64,000 bases of DNA from Boswellia sacra (Eukaryota; Streptophyta; Magnoliopsida; Sapindales; Burseraceae): the NCBI GenBank assembly GCA_013180625.2, contig SNVD02000284.1, forward strand, positions 1 to 64,000, given 5' to 3'. The notes below the pieces were generated by a model. The model was not told the DNA's origin. It made no database searches and saw nothing but the letters and a program-made list of their open reading frames with translations. Shown piece by piece: positions 44,624 through 56,520 of this stretch (its first letter is position 1; each line of letters starts with the position of its first letter). Position numbers and translations under genes: made by a program.

Positions 44624-46365
44624 GGGAAAATTGAAAAAATGGACACAATTAGGGGCTCTTAGTGAAATTTGGACACATCTTGAAAAATTTTAATGCTATA
44701 GACACTTTCTTGACAAAAAGACTAAAATACCCTTATGTATTCAATTTATTTCTGAAGCCTTATTTCCCTCTTCCTGAAACCCCTTGACTCTTCATTTTCG
44801 AAACTCCTAGAATGCACTCAAAACGTAAATTGAGATGAACATCCTCTGAGGATAGATGCAAGATGATGCAGAGTGATTTATTTGGTTGTTTTCTGTTTTC
44901 TGTTTCGTTAGATTTGGGTTAGTTTTTGCGGAATTTGAATTACGGATTTGAGTTTTCGTAGGATTTGTAAACTTATTCTGTGTTTTTAGGGATAAATCTA
45001 GTGTTATTAGGTGATTTTTGTGGTTTAATGTGTATAAAAACTATAAAAATCGATAGGCTTGGTCGTGAGGTAGACAATGGTCGAGTGTCTGATATCCGAC
45101 ACATCTCGACAACACGTCAAGATGTGTCGGATATCAGACACTCGACATGTCCGATGATAATGAAAACAATTTTGTCAAGTGTCGATTTTACACCCGACAC
45201 TCGACAAAATTGTTTTCTCTTTCATCTGACATGTCGAGTGTCGACTATCCGACACATCTCGAGTGTCGAATGAAGAATCTGACATTGTAAACTCTTCGAT
45301 GATATATCCGACACTCGATAAAATGTTTTCACTTTCATCCAACACTAGATGAAAGTGAAAACAATTTTGTCGAGTGTCAGATACATCATCTGAAGAGTTT
45401 ACAGAATCTGACACTCGAATAATCCTCAAATTGTTAAGTTTGAGGAACATTCATTGCTTGATTAACTCAAACACATTTTGATTAAAGTCGATATTCACTA
45501 GTTGATTATGACTGATCTCTGCTCACCAACATTTTATAAAACTCTTCGACTGATGTATCTGACACTCGAATATGACACTTGACAAATTGTTTTCACTCTT
45601 ATCTAGTGTCGGATGAAAGTGAAAAATAATTTGTCGAGTATCAGATTCGAGTGTCGGATACATCATCGAAGAGTTTACAGTGTCGGATTCTTCATATGAC
45701 ACTCGAGATGTGTCGGATAGTTGACACTCGACATGTCGGATGAAAGAGAAAATAATCTTGTCAAGTGTCAGATGCAAACTCCGACACTGTAAACTCTTCG
45801 GATGATGTATCCGACACTCAACAAAATTGTTTTAATTATAATCCGACATGTCAAGTGTTTGATATCTGACATATCTCGACAGCATGTTGAGATGTATCGA
45901 ATATCAGACACTCGAGCATCGTCTACCTCGCGATCAAGCCCATAAGTTTTCACAATTTTCATACACATCAAACCATAAAAATCACCTAATAACAATAGAT
46001 TTATCCCTAAAAGCACATAATAAGTTCACAAATCTGATAGAAACTCAAATCTCTAATTCAAATTTCCTAAAAACTAACCCAAATCTAACGAAATATAAAA
46101 CAACCAAATAAATCACTCTACGTTGTCTTGCTTATATCCTCAAAGGATGCTCGTCTCGGCTTGCGTTTCGAGTATAGTCGAGGGGTTTCAGAAATGAAGA
46201 GTCGAGGGGTATCAGGAAAAGGGAAATAAGGCTTTAGGAATAAATTGAATACATAAGGGTATTTTAGTCTTTTTGTCAAGAAAATGTATATGGCCTAAAA
46301 ATTTTTCAGTACATGTCCAAATTTCACTAACGACCCCTAATTGTGTCCATTTTTTCAATTTTCCC
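44624..46365. mobile_element. non-autonomous foldback MULE (1742 bp)
   Basis: Starts GGGAAAATTGAAAAAATGGA and ends with the inverse (tccattttttcaattttccc). The TIRs extend over 400 bases on each side (44624-45060 against 45940-46365). A perfect 9-bp target duplication AAATTAGTG lies at 44615-44623 and 46366-46374. The interior (45060-45910) consists of direct and inverted gacactcgac / gtcgagtgtcgga words. No gene. It shares TIRs with MULE-1 and MULE-2, and is presumably mobilised by the family transposase. Confidence 0.95.
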
Positions 46366-46448
46366 AAATTAGTGAGGCATATATTGATTTCTTGGCTATC
46401 GAAAATCCTATCTTTCAAAGACTAGGCAGTATAGATTCACTAAAACAT

Positions 46449-46469
46449 GATATATATATATATATATAT
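46449..46469. repeat. (TA)n microsatellite
   Basis: About ten TA units. Confidence 0.9.
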
Positions 46470-46891
46470 TATAAACCTTAATTCATATCGATAATATATT
46501 TGTATTCGATTAATTTGATCAATTCCTTTAATATTTTAGATTACATTCTATATATATTATTCATGATGTCTATTGTTTTATCCAGAGGTTCCTATTTAAT
46601 ATTAACATTACACATTAAAAATTTTAATGACATTGAACATTCATTCATATCAATCGATCTATGTATATATATGAAAAACCATTCTAACACTATTTACGTT
46701 TGGAATGATATCACTACTTACTCTTGAGAGTAAGCTCGATATAGACAGAGCAGGACTTTCGAATTTGTATCACCGCACTTCACATTTCACTAATCAAGGA
46801 GGGTAAAAGAGAAATTTTATGAAAAGCAATTACCAATCACAATTTTCAAACACTAAAATAACAAGTCAAATTTTTAATAATTATAAAAGTA
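46470..46891. other. AT-rich intergenic DNA
   Basis: Nothing recognised. Confidence 0.4.
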
Positions 46892-46896
46892 TAATA

Positions 46897-47088
46897 TGTT
46901 GGGGGGACTACGGACCATACAAAACTCCACATTGGTTTGACATTGTCCACTCTAAGCCCAAGCCCTCATAGATTTGTTGTTGGGTTCTACCCAAAATACC
47001 TTGTACTAATGGAGTGCTTGTCTATACTTATATACCCATGATCTTCCCCATGTCTAGCCAATATGGGACTTTGGTTGCACACCCAACG
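46897..47088 (+). mobile_element. solo TRIM-type LTR (192 bp)
   Basis: Begins TGTTGGGGGGACTACGGACC and ends GTTGCACACCCAACG (final A of the usual CA mutated to G). It is flanked by a perfect 5-bp duplication TAATA (46892-46896 and 47089-47093). Internal phrases 'ccacattggtttgaca' and 'ccaatatgggactttggttg' are typical of short plant TRIM/LARD LTRs. No second LTR or internal domain nearby, so a recombined solo LTR. Confidence 0.85.
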
Positions 47089-47093
47089 TAATA

Positions 47094-47924
47094 AAGTAAT
47101 TCAAGTCCTAACAAGCCCTTCCAAAAGCTTCAACTAAAAGCCATCAAATTTGTAAACAAAATGAAACGAGTGCACGACTGAGCTTTCTTCTGCTCCATCT
47201 TTGTACGGCCGCCTCCACCAAGTCGATTTTGTCATGGATATGTTCCAGCAATGTGTTGAGTGGTGATATCAGTCCTACAATTTCAGTCTTGGAACCCCAT
47301 AGCCGCCAAAACATGAGCCACCTAGCACACCAGCCACAATAAATAGTCTTTTTAATAATTTGATGGTGCAAAAGTTGACCGAATATGTTATGCACCCTAT
47401 AATACACCACCTTTTTATTAAAATTTTTATTGCAAGTTTATCACAGGGTAAAATTGTAATTGAATACATTTAAAGCTAGTTAACTAAAATATCTTTTACT
47501 CTTTAGATCCACTTCTAGATGCATCCTTGCACCCTTTTTTTTTTTAATCATTGGCTATCTAAATTTTCTAATCAATATCTAGCCTTTTTTTTGTTTTGAA
47601 AAAGAAAATTTCCGTTCAACCAAATTTTTCACAAAAATGAAGAATATTCAATAAATTGAAGTAATTAACTAAAGTTATGCAAAAAGAGCAAAACATGTTG
47701 TAATTTTTTTATGCATACGAAAAGTGTTTCCCCTCGTTGATTCTGCTCTCAAAATTAAAAATGAACTTTCACAAAATTTTACCATTTATTCATGACTGAA
47801 CTAACTACTATAAAGTTCATGATCCGTGTATTGCATTATAAGAACTAATTTTACGTTGATAGAGTGATTTAGTTTAATAAGTCACATAATCTTCATCTTT
47901 AGATTCCTATTTCAAATAACCCCA
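47094..47924. other. intergenic, no gene recognised
   Basis: A minus-strand ORF (47410-47144) is open for 88 codons but matches no family I know. Remainder AT-rich. Confidence 0.35.
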
Positions 47925-47932
47925 CCCAATAC

Positions 47933-48745
47933 CAGGGATGGCAAAACTTGGGGTCGGGGCCGACAGTCCTAACCCCAGCCCCAGCCCTGGCCTTCAATTG
48001 CAAGCCCCGGTCCCAAGAAATTCCCTAGAATTTTTTTTTCCGGGGCAGGGGTCAGGGTCCCCCAAGCAGAGCTGGGTTTTCCAATAACCCGGGATTAAAA
48101 CCCGGGTTGTATAATTTTTATTGAAATTTTGATTCTTTTTGGTTCTAGTTATACATGTGTTGCATGCATTTTTTGCTTTAAAGTGGGTTTCAGTCCAGCG
48201 GTCCACTATTTTATGGTTTATAATACGGACTGTGTTTGAATCCCTTGTAATGTAAATCTTTAGAACTCATTTAATTTATTTAAAAGAATAATAAAGATAT
48301 ATTGCTTCTTTAATTGCAAAGTCGGTTGTAGCCTAGCGGTTGCCTACCTTAATATTGTTTATTGAGGGAAAGGGTTCAAATCCCCTTTGTTGCATTTCCT
48401 TAAAACTTATTTAATTTTTATAAAAAAAGGTGGGCTGGGGCTAGCTTGGGCTGAAGTTGTTGGACTTTTTATGGGTTATTTTAGTAAAATGGCTTATGGA
48501 CTTAGCGGGTTACATTTAAGAATTTAAAAGTAATGGATTAAATTGATATAGTTTTTAATTTTAATTGTATACCCCGAGTTTAATCATGAGTCTCCGGCCC
48601 TGGCACCTTCACCCCAATCGAGATCGGGTAGAAAAATCTTACACCGGCCCCGACAAATTAATCCATTTTTTTGGGTAATTCCCCGACCTAGGATGACCGG
48701 GTTTTCCAAGTCCCCGACCCCGACCTGGTTCTTTTGCCATCCCAA
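47933..48745. mobile_element. non-autonomous hAT-type element (813 bp)
   Basis: Terminal inverted repeat CAGGGATGGCAAAA at the left and its counterpart ttttgccatcccaa at the right (two outer mismatches). The subterminal regions are rich in ggggtcgggg / ccccgacccc. Flanking 8-mers cccaatac (47925-47932) and cctaatac (48746-48753) agree at 7 of 8. The GGGATGGCAA start with an 8-bp target site is the plant hAT pattern. Confidence 0.8.
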
Positions 48746-48875
48746 CCTAATACATATATGTGAAGAGTGCAGGAGTACAAATATTAAATTCTTTGTTCAC
48801 TTGATATTAATCCTAACTTCTTGGGTAGTTAGTAATATTATCCTATTTATATTTTTGGACAAAGTGAGTAGAAGC

Positions 48876-49094
48876 CTGTGTACCCACAATGGGTTGGTTC
48901 AAGTGATAAGGGCGACCCATGAGAGAGTTGGTAAGGCCAACGGTGAAACCCTGGGTTCGACTCTTCACAATTGCCTTTCCTAATGAGGTAAGCGGGAGAT
49001 CGTGACAGTGGATTGTGGTCACGCTAGTCTCCTTTGAGGATTAGTTGTGGTGCGCGTAAGCTGACCCAGACACCTCGATTACCAAAAAAAAAAA
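48876..49094 (+). mobile_element. tRNA-derived SINE
   Basis: Pol III promoter A-box region ggttggttcaagtgataagg (about 48892-48911) and B box gggttcgactc (about 48953-48963), then a conserved SINE body (gtggtcacgctagtctc, ctgacccagacacctcg) and an A11 tail (49084-49094). Flanking words gagtagaagc (48866-48875) and gagcagaaac (49096-49105) match at 8 of 10, as expected for an aged target duplication. Confidence 0.85.
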
Positions 49095-49105
49095 GGAGCA
49101 GAAAC

Positions 49106-49309
49106 ATGTAAATCAAATGTTTTTTGATATTTTAACTATAAAGTATTTAATTACTGTTTCCATATTTTATTCTACAGCCATTGCCTAATTCACTTAACAT
49201 AATAGGAAGAAGAAAGGGTAACTTACTAGTAAAAATGGGGAGAGACCACCAAAGGTTGCAGCACCAAAAAACTCACAAGAAAAACGGGGCAAGTCCAATC
49301 AAGAAGATC
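49106..49309. other. short spacer, nothing recognised
   Basis: No feature beyond a short plus-strand ORF of no known family. Confidence 0.35.
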
Positions 49310-52300
49310 TTAGATTTTTCTTATCTTATTGACTCTACCTTGATCGAACCAGAAGGAATTAGCCTCTTTGGCGGCTTCTTCAACTTCCAATGTTTGAGAG
49401 TTTAGATCCTCTCCTTCCTCACTGGAGTTGTTATTACTTCCACTTTCACCAGAGCTGTCACCTTTTTCTGTACATCCCTCCTCCAAGTACAGTAAACAGA
49501 CCCCAGACTTTTTCACCTTGCAATTTTGTAAGGGAAGCCTGTAATTATCTACAGCAGCGAATTGAAATGAAGCTCTGTGGCAGGACTGGTACAAACTGAA
49601 CCGATGGTCATCATAATCTCCATAAACTATCATAGCGTACAACCGATAAGCGAAGAACAGAAACACGTGATCTGACTAAAGATATCTGGGTTTGATTGGG
49701 CCATCAAGCAACTGTGATAGCAGTTAATGTTATTGCAATTACCATAATTGGTTTCAAATTTGCATTGGCATTCAAAACCAACACCATTGCTATCACTATA
49801 GTTGTCAAATGCTACTATAACATAAAGTGCAAAATTGAAGAACTAACTACTACACCAATGTTGAGGCAGCTCGATAGTTATTGAAGCTCTCATATTTTGA
49901 TGTCTGAACCACCCTGGAATTTCACTTTTCGGGAAACAAATACAAGCTATGGCTCCCAGCAAATCAAACTATACCCTAAAAATTATTCTTCTTGACATTA
50001 AAAGCAGGAAAAAAAACAACTACCATTCCTGAGAACAAAGGGAGAAAAAAGGTATCTCATCATAATCATCTATTGATGCAGTCACTCGTGCATTAGTTGC
50101 CAAAGCCTGAATTCTTAGTTGAGCATTTACAAGAATATATCTTTGAACATCCTTATCCAGTTTGAAGCAATTGGAAAATGCTAAGCTGTGGTCGGAAGCA
50201 CTCTCCTCCATAAACTCTAGAGTTGTTAAAACTGGTAATGTTTCCAGTGATTCCCACCCATGATCGTTTAAATCTGTGAGATGCAATGGAGACAGAAATT
50301 CCTGCATAGATTGAAGTCTCTTACAATACGTAATGTCAAGTCTTTTAAGATAAGAAAATGGTTTGAGGCTTAGGCTTTCGAAATTGTTTCCATCTAGATA
50401 TGAATTCTCTAAAGAGGATAAGCAGCTGCGAGAACTTGGTAACTCCGCTAGGTTGCAGTCACTTACATGCAACCATTTTAAAGAACACAAGCCAGATAAT
50501 AGAGATAACGGCAGGTTCTCTAACAATTTGTCAACTCCAGACAAACAAGAAAGAACAGAAGTACTAAGAGATCTCAAATTAAATAAGCTATTTGGAAGAC
50601 TCGCTATATTTTTGCAATTGGCCAAATGCAACATAGAAATCTGACTGAGCCTTTCGATTGAGGGAGGCACCACTTTTATGCCTAATCCTTGCAAGAAAAG
50701 TGACTTCAAGTTTTTTGTAGCGTCAGAAATTTCTAGTAAAGCCTACAATTTTGAGCAACCTAAAAGATAAATACTTCTAAGAGATTTCAACTTAAAAATG
50801 CTACTTGAAACATTTTTAAGCCTTGTGCAATTTTCTAACTCAATGTACTATGTTTAGTGGGACACTCAACTGAAGATGGTATTTCTTCTATAGTAGTCTC
50901 ATCTAAATTTAAAATTTTTAAAAATCCTGAAACCTCTGAAAACTCAGTAATATTTGAACAGCCATGGAGAAAAAGTCCTAGTAGAGATGTCAAATTATGA
51001 ATGCCGCTCCGAAGATTCTTCAGTCTTGTGCAGTCGCTCAGTTTCAATGTGTCAAGTTTAGAAAGGCACTCAATTGCTGAGGCAACTTCTTCAATTACAG
51101 TCTGGCCTAAATTTAACTATTTTATATTCCACGAATTTTTTTTAGGTATCTTGGTGAGAAAGGAGCAGCCGTCAAGTGCCAAAATCTGAAGATTTGGGGC
51201 CAATGTAACATCTGGTGGTTCGATCTGTCTTAGGTTCCCAAGATTATGTAAAATAATAGAAACAAGCAGAAAAAATTAAGCATATGTGAACTTTCAGATA
51301 TATTCTAAAAAAGAAATAAAATAAATGTTCAATTTGCCTGGGTTTCCTTCCATTGGTATTCAACTTTGCTATGATGTATAACAATTTCAACAAGGTTCTT
51401 TGGGTTAAATTTTGATGGCAAAGATTTCAGTGGGTATATATGCCAATGGAGAAATCTCAACTCATCATAAAGAAATTCAAGGCCTTGATTTAGATGCGCG
51501 CACCTTATCATCCTCGATCTGCCTCCACAGGAGTGAGAACTATAAAATTTCAGAAGTCTAAGTTTATCCATTCTCACAAAGGCGTCAGAGTGTAAATGCA
51601 GCTCACTTACGTTGGACTGGTCTAGGGATATGCTTTCAACCGATTGAGTGCCCTGATGACAAAAAAGCGAATATTTAGAATATACAAATAGCACACTTAG
51701 AAAGATTATTTTAATGATAGTCTAAGTAGATATTTAGCAATTAAACACTTTCTAAAGTCAAAATCTTTAATATGTGATATTTACCGTATTTTTCTTGAAT
51801 AAGTGACAAATATCTTGAGGCTCCCACAAGCTGCTTCGTTTGCCCGGCTCTCTAATGGATTCTCGACGGACAATACCCTTACCCATTTCTTGTATTAGAT
51901 TATGCATTAAGAATTTATTTTTTATAACAGATATGAGACACTTGCCAGTGAGAACACGTATTCCAATTTTAGTTGAAAAACCACAAACTATCTAAGATAG
52001 CTACTACATGATCTTTATCTTCCTATTTAAAGACCTCTTTAAAGAAACATACAATATCAAGAATTTTTTTTTTTTTTCTCTCCATCATCTAGTCCATCAA
52101 AACTTATTTTCAGTACATGTTGAATGTCCATGTTTGGAATCTTTTCAAGTTTCTTCAATGCACTTTCCTAATCTTACTTACTCCTTCCAAATAGAAAGCA
52201 ACCCAAAACTTTAAGAGTTAATAAATTGCCTTGAGCAAAATATATTATTTTACTTGACAGTTCCATGAAATTTTCTGTAGGAAGGTTTTGCTGAAAGGCA

Positions 52301-52880
52301 TTTAAACTAAACAGTTGAAGAGATTCATGGTAACTTAACTTCTCAAGCTCCTACAACTCATCAACACTTTTCATAAGAACTTGTTTATCTCTAGATGTTA
52401 CAGTAATTCTACTTCCAAGACCAAACCAATCACGACCTCTAACTAAAAGTTTTAATTGTTAGTGGATTATCTACATCGTCTAGAACGATAAGGACCTTTC
52501 TACAGCGAAGTCTCTTCTTTGCAAAAATGAGTCCTAAACTAGAAATACTTCTAGTGGTACTTTGAAAAGAAGTTCTTCTCGTAAATGATTCTGTCCACAT
52601 TTAGCTGACTCTTCCCTTACATTTGCAAGAAAGAAACACCCTTCAAATTGACTCATGATTTGATCAAATATTGCTCTTACTCGGGTTGTTTTATGCAAAC
52701 ATCAATTTTTCCTATGTGTAATAGCGATTCAACTTGTTTTATGAGTGATTTTATTCCAATCAAGCCATTCAAATCACTTGAGGATGCATGATTCAGTTTG
52801 TTCAGGACATCATTGACAATTTCCTCCACTATTTTTGATTCAGGTCTATGAACAATTTGGGATGAATGCTTAAGAGTACA
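49310..52880 (-). pseudogene. TIR-NBS-LRR (TNL) resistance-gene pseudogene, NB-ARC to C-terminal domain
   Basis: TNL proteins are cytosolic immune receptors. Minus-strand blocks: TIR-NBS linker (about 52850-52710: ESKIVEEIVNDVLNKLNHAS, LNGLIGIKS), QFEGCFFLANVREESA (about 52640), broken ARC region to 51930, and MHNLIQEMGKGIVRRESI then EPGKRSSLWEPQDICHLF (51906-51800). The LRR region follows: ESISLDQSNVSELHLHSDAF, DELRFLHWHIYPLKSLPS (51694-51329), more repeats (51047-50835), and a long LRR block (50709-50020: ISMLHLANCKNIASLPNSLF, LSSLENSYLDGNNFESL). The C-JID/post-LRR domain ends with CKVKKSGVCLLY (about 49510). The Walker A P-loop is missing, since IDVCI is followed almost directly by AIFDQI. 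No TIR domain is found upstream. Many stops and shifts are present. Confidence 0.9.
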
Positions 52881-54612
52881 AGAAAAAACCTTAGGTTGCT
52901 TATAGAGTAAAAACCTAACAGGAGATTATAATAAGATCATTCAAAGTATGCAATGCCTAGAAATATCGTTTTTCCTTCCCCTCTAAATCTGAGATACATC
53001 ACATCAATCACAAAATAACAAAAAAAGACAAAAAGACAAAAAAAATAAAGGTTTCAGTCCGTTTTTTGAAAGAAAATGAAAGCCATCAGGCTTGATGTCT
53101 TGCTAACATATAGAGAATGTAGCAAAGAACAGAGAAAACAATTAGAATAACGAGTTGATTTACAATAAAATAAAAAATAAAAAAAGAAGGGAAAAAGATA
53201 ATTAAGTTGTAATTATCCATCATGCGGCTGTAAATCCCATCCAGATAGGCCAAATCTTCAACATGAATTATAGCTTTTTCTTTTCTCTCTACTTGCGTCC
53301 AGCCTATTAGAGCTCAATATCTTAGCATTTTCAACAAAAGATAAGAATGTTATACTTTTCATATAGACCCACTCGTACCCTGAAAACGAAACACATAATC
53401 GGTCATTTACTGAAAAATTAGGAAGGAATCAAATTCAATGTCTTGTGAATGTAGTCCTTAGGTGGATGAAAATGGTTTCATTTGATATTTCATTAGTGTA
53501 GACATTGATACCATTTTAAGCGTACATTATGGACTTTTGTTTGGTTTGGTGATGGACTTGTAATTATATTGTCATATAAAACAATTTGCTAGGCCGAGTC
53601 TCTTAAACATTACTTAAAATGATTTTCTTGTTTACACGTTTTTCAATATATTTTAAACTCAATATTATTTCCAACACTTAATGTCAACAACAAATCCTTT
53701 AAATAAATTACAGTATTATTTTCAAAATTCAATAAGAACCACACTTATCCTCTAAAAGAAATTAATATATCAATTTTTCAAATTCAATATAACCATATAA
53801 TCTTTAAATAAATATCTTCATATTTACTTGAACATCAAATTCTTAAAAAACAAAATGAAAGAAAGACTAAAAACACATAATTCATAAAAAATATAACAAT
53901 AAAACTAATAATAATAATTCAAATAAAGGAGTCGATTATATTAATTGCTTAAAACAAGACGCTAAACAATTAAAAAAACTCTAAATTTTAGAATCCTGAT
54001 TCCCTTCATTTATAAACCCTAAAATTCAATCAGTTTCAACCCTAATCCCTAATTCATAACAAATCAGTTTGGACGGAGTAGTGATTGGTGTTTCGGTGGT
54101 TGAAGGCTATTGCAATCGGTTAGGTTGGGGTTAGCTGATGGAGGTGTTGTAATGGGTTGTCGATGGTCAAGGGTTGCTGTTGCAATGGGTGTAGTTGATT
54201 TAGTCATTTCTCTCAAATGAAAATTTCAACTAATAATTAAGCCACAATTAAAATAACAATAAGAAAAACAAAGTACCTGGTTTAGGTTGGAGTGAGTTGA
54301 CGAGACTCAACCAATCAGCCAAAAACAATGAAAAAAATACACAAAAGAAGAAACTTGGCTACTCTTGCATCTTGTAAATAGCTTTCCCTAATTTCCCATC
54401 TCAGAGTCACAAAAAGCTTTGTAGAAAAACCCAGAAGAGAAGAGGAAAGTAGTTTACAATGAAAAAGTGGTCATTGTAATCCTTGAATTGCGTATAAGAA
54501 TATAAAATAAAAGGATTAATATTACAAACCACCCCTGCATTGTGGGAAAACTTCACTTAAATGTGACTTCTGGATTTATTCCCTTGGTGTTGCATCGCCC
54601 ACGAAGTTTATA
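52881..54612. other. intergenic, nothing recognised
   Basis: AT-rich. Looked for a TIR exon of the resistance gene on the minus strand without success. A ggttgaaggctattgcaatcgg..gttgcaatggg stretch at 54100-54200 has some internal repetition. Confidence 0.4.
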
Positions 54613-55129
54613 GGGAAAATTGAAAAAATAGACATTTTTAGGAGACTTAAATGAAATATAGATACAACATAAAAAATTTTTATGTCATAGTCACTTTCTT
54701 CACAAAATAACTAAAATACCCTAAAAAATTCAATTTATTCCTAAAGTGTTGATTTCCTTCTTCCTCGACTGGGAGTCATCTATTTCCATAACCCCTCGAC
54801 ACCATTCAAAACGCAATCCGACACGACCATCCTTGAGGATAGAAGCAAGATGACGTAGAGAGAAGCAAGAACCGACACTTGGGTAAGTATTTTCGACGGT
54901 TTTTTCGTAGTTTTAGTAATCTTTTTTTGTTGTTTTTCTGAATCATTTGATTTGGGCTAGATTTTATGGATTTTGAATTAGGGATTTGAGTTTCTGATCG
55001 ATTTTTGAACTTATTCTGTTTTTGTGGGACTAAATGAAGTGTTATTAGTTGATTTTGTGGTTTGATGTATATGAAAACGATGAAAACCAACAGTTTTTGT
55101 CTCAACAAAGACGATGGCAAGTGTCGGTT

Positions 55130-55590
55130 TTGGCTCGACACTGCTCGGCACATGACACTTGCATGTCAAGTCATGTCGATGCACGAATCGACACTCGATA
55201 TCAGTGAATTTTTGTAGACATCGAGTATCCGTTTCGTGGAAACCGATATATGGATGTCTCAAACCATGTATCTGACACTCGACATCTCTCTAGAGAATGT
55301 TGAGTGTCGACTTTATGTAAGATGACCTGATGTCGAGTGTCGGATGAAAGTGAAAACAATTGTGTTGAGTGTCGGATACATCACCTGAAGGGTTTACAAT
55401 GTCAGATTCTGAATCCGACACTCGACTAGTTCGACATCCGACACAGTCGTATTGTCGGATGTCAAGCCAACCATATGTTGGTTGGAGGTATTCCATAAAA
55501 GTTTTGTCAGTTTCTGTTGTTGAGCTCTATCGAGCGCGTTGAGGTTTGTCGAGTTATGTCGAGTGTGTCGAGCGTTTTGACAGGTTGCCT
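55130..55590. repeat. TCGACACTCGA-type block in MULE-2
   Basis: Same palindromic words as in MULE-1 (gtcgagtgtcgga, ccgacactcgac, gtcgagttatgtcgagtgtgtcg). Confidence 0.75.
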
Positions 55591-55652
55591 GTTTTAGCCT
55601 TGTTTTGTTACCTTTTTGCATTATATTTAATTATAACGGACTTTGTTTTTGC

Positions 55653-56520
55653 AAATGGCAAATGAATTTGGACTGTCTTTCACCCTGAAGACACGGTATG
55701 GTGAGCACTACAATGCAGTGATCACAAACTTGACAGGTTTAGACTGTATAGGATGGATTCGTGCGAAATTCATTGGGAGGCAAAAAAACATGTTTCATAA
55801 TACATGTTTTGGGTTTCTCCTACACATTCGAGAGCTGTCCTTTCCATCACAGTTGGTGCACAATGTGTTTCTGTGGGAGGTTAACACAGTGGGGTACGAT
55901 GAAGAGATATGGTTCCTTATTGAAGGTAAAAATACGGTTTTGAATTATAATGTAGTTAAATAATTTTATTTTTGAGCATCTGGTATTTGTAGTTATGTTT
56001 TTGGTTAAAATTATTGGCATCTTATGATTTTTTTCCCTTCTTTCCAAGAAGACTGATTCATTTTTCCACCCACAAGTTTGGTTTGGTTATCGTATTGAGA
56101 TTTGCTTCCACCGTGCCACCAATACTGATTGTCTTGAATTCGTTCCCTTTGTTGGATGCGTATTTTGAGGGCGAGGACATGGAGCTCATGGATTTCTATT
56201 TGACACTTCGTGCATTAGATGTGTCAGCTATGCTAGATGAGGCTGTTATAAAGCTGGCATTGTATTATGTGGTCGAGTGTTTTTTCATGGCACGAGATCG
56301 ACGCTGATATGTCTCCCGTGTGTTGTTGAATTTTGTCAACATATTGGATGCTTTTAACAATTATCCATGGGGTTTGGTGTCTTACCAGAAGATACTTAAA
56401 GGAATGAAAAACTTTTTGGATGAGAGTTTAGGAAGGTATAAGAAGTGAGCCGAAGCAAAGAACAAGGAGACAAAGGGGAAAGGAAAGCAGTGCGACAGGT
56501 ATGACTTAGAAGGGTGCCCC
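55653..56520 (+). pseudogene. DUF1985 part of the ULP1 gene in MULE-2
   Basis: ATG at 55653 after a gtttttgcaa acceptor-like site. It reads MANEFGLSF, GEHYNAVITNL, GLDCIGWIRAKFIGRQKNMF, LLHIRELSFPSQLVHNVFLW, VGYDEEIWFLIEGK, then after an intron FPLLDAYFEGEDMELMDFYL, AVIKLALYYVVECFFMARDR, FNNYPWGLVSYQKILKG and a Lys-rich tail to GCP at 56520. A TGA follows DRR (about 56306) and another lies at about 56447. This copy is uninterrupted across the site where MULE-1 holds the CACTA, and so serves as the empty-site reference. Confidence 0.87.

Larger units (their letters stand above)
54613..56520 (+). mobile_element. MULE-2: left part of a second DUF1985/ULP1 MULE
   Basis: Starts GGGAAAATTGAAAAAATAGAC and continues through the family TIR, a cgacactcga block (55130-55590) and the DUF1985 gene, up to the SIRE-2 insertion at 56521. 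The matching right end is beyond the window or lost. Confidence 0.85.

Noticed and set aside
47144..47410. 88-codon minus-strand ORF considered as a host gene
   Set aside because: No motif, splice context or neighbour supports it.
48890..48970. tRNA gene suggested by A and B box sequences
   Set aside because: No full cloverleaf can be drawn, and the poly(A) tail and flanking repeats show a SINE.
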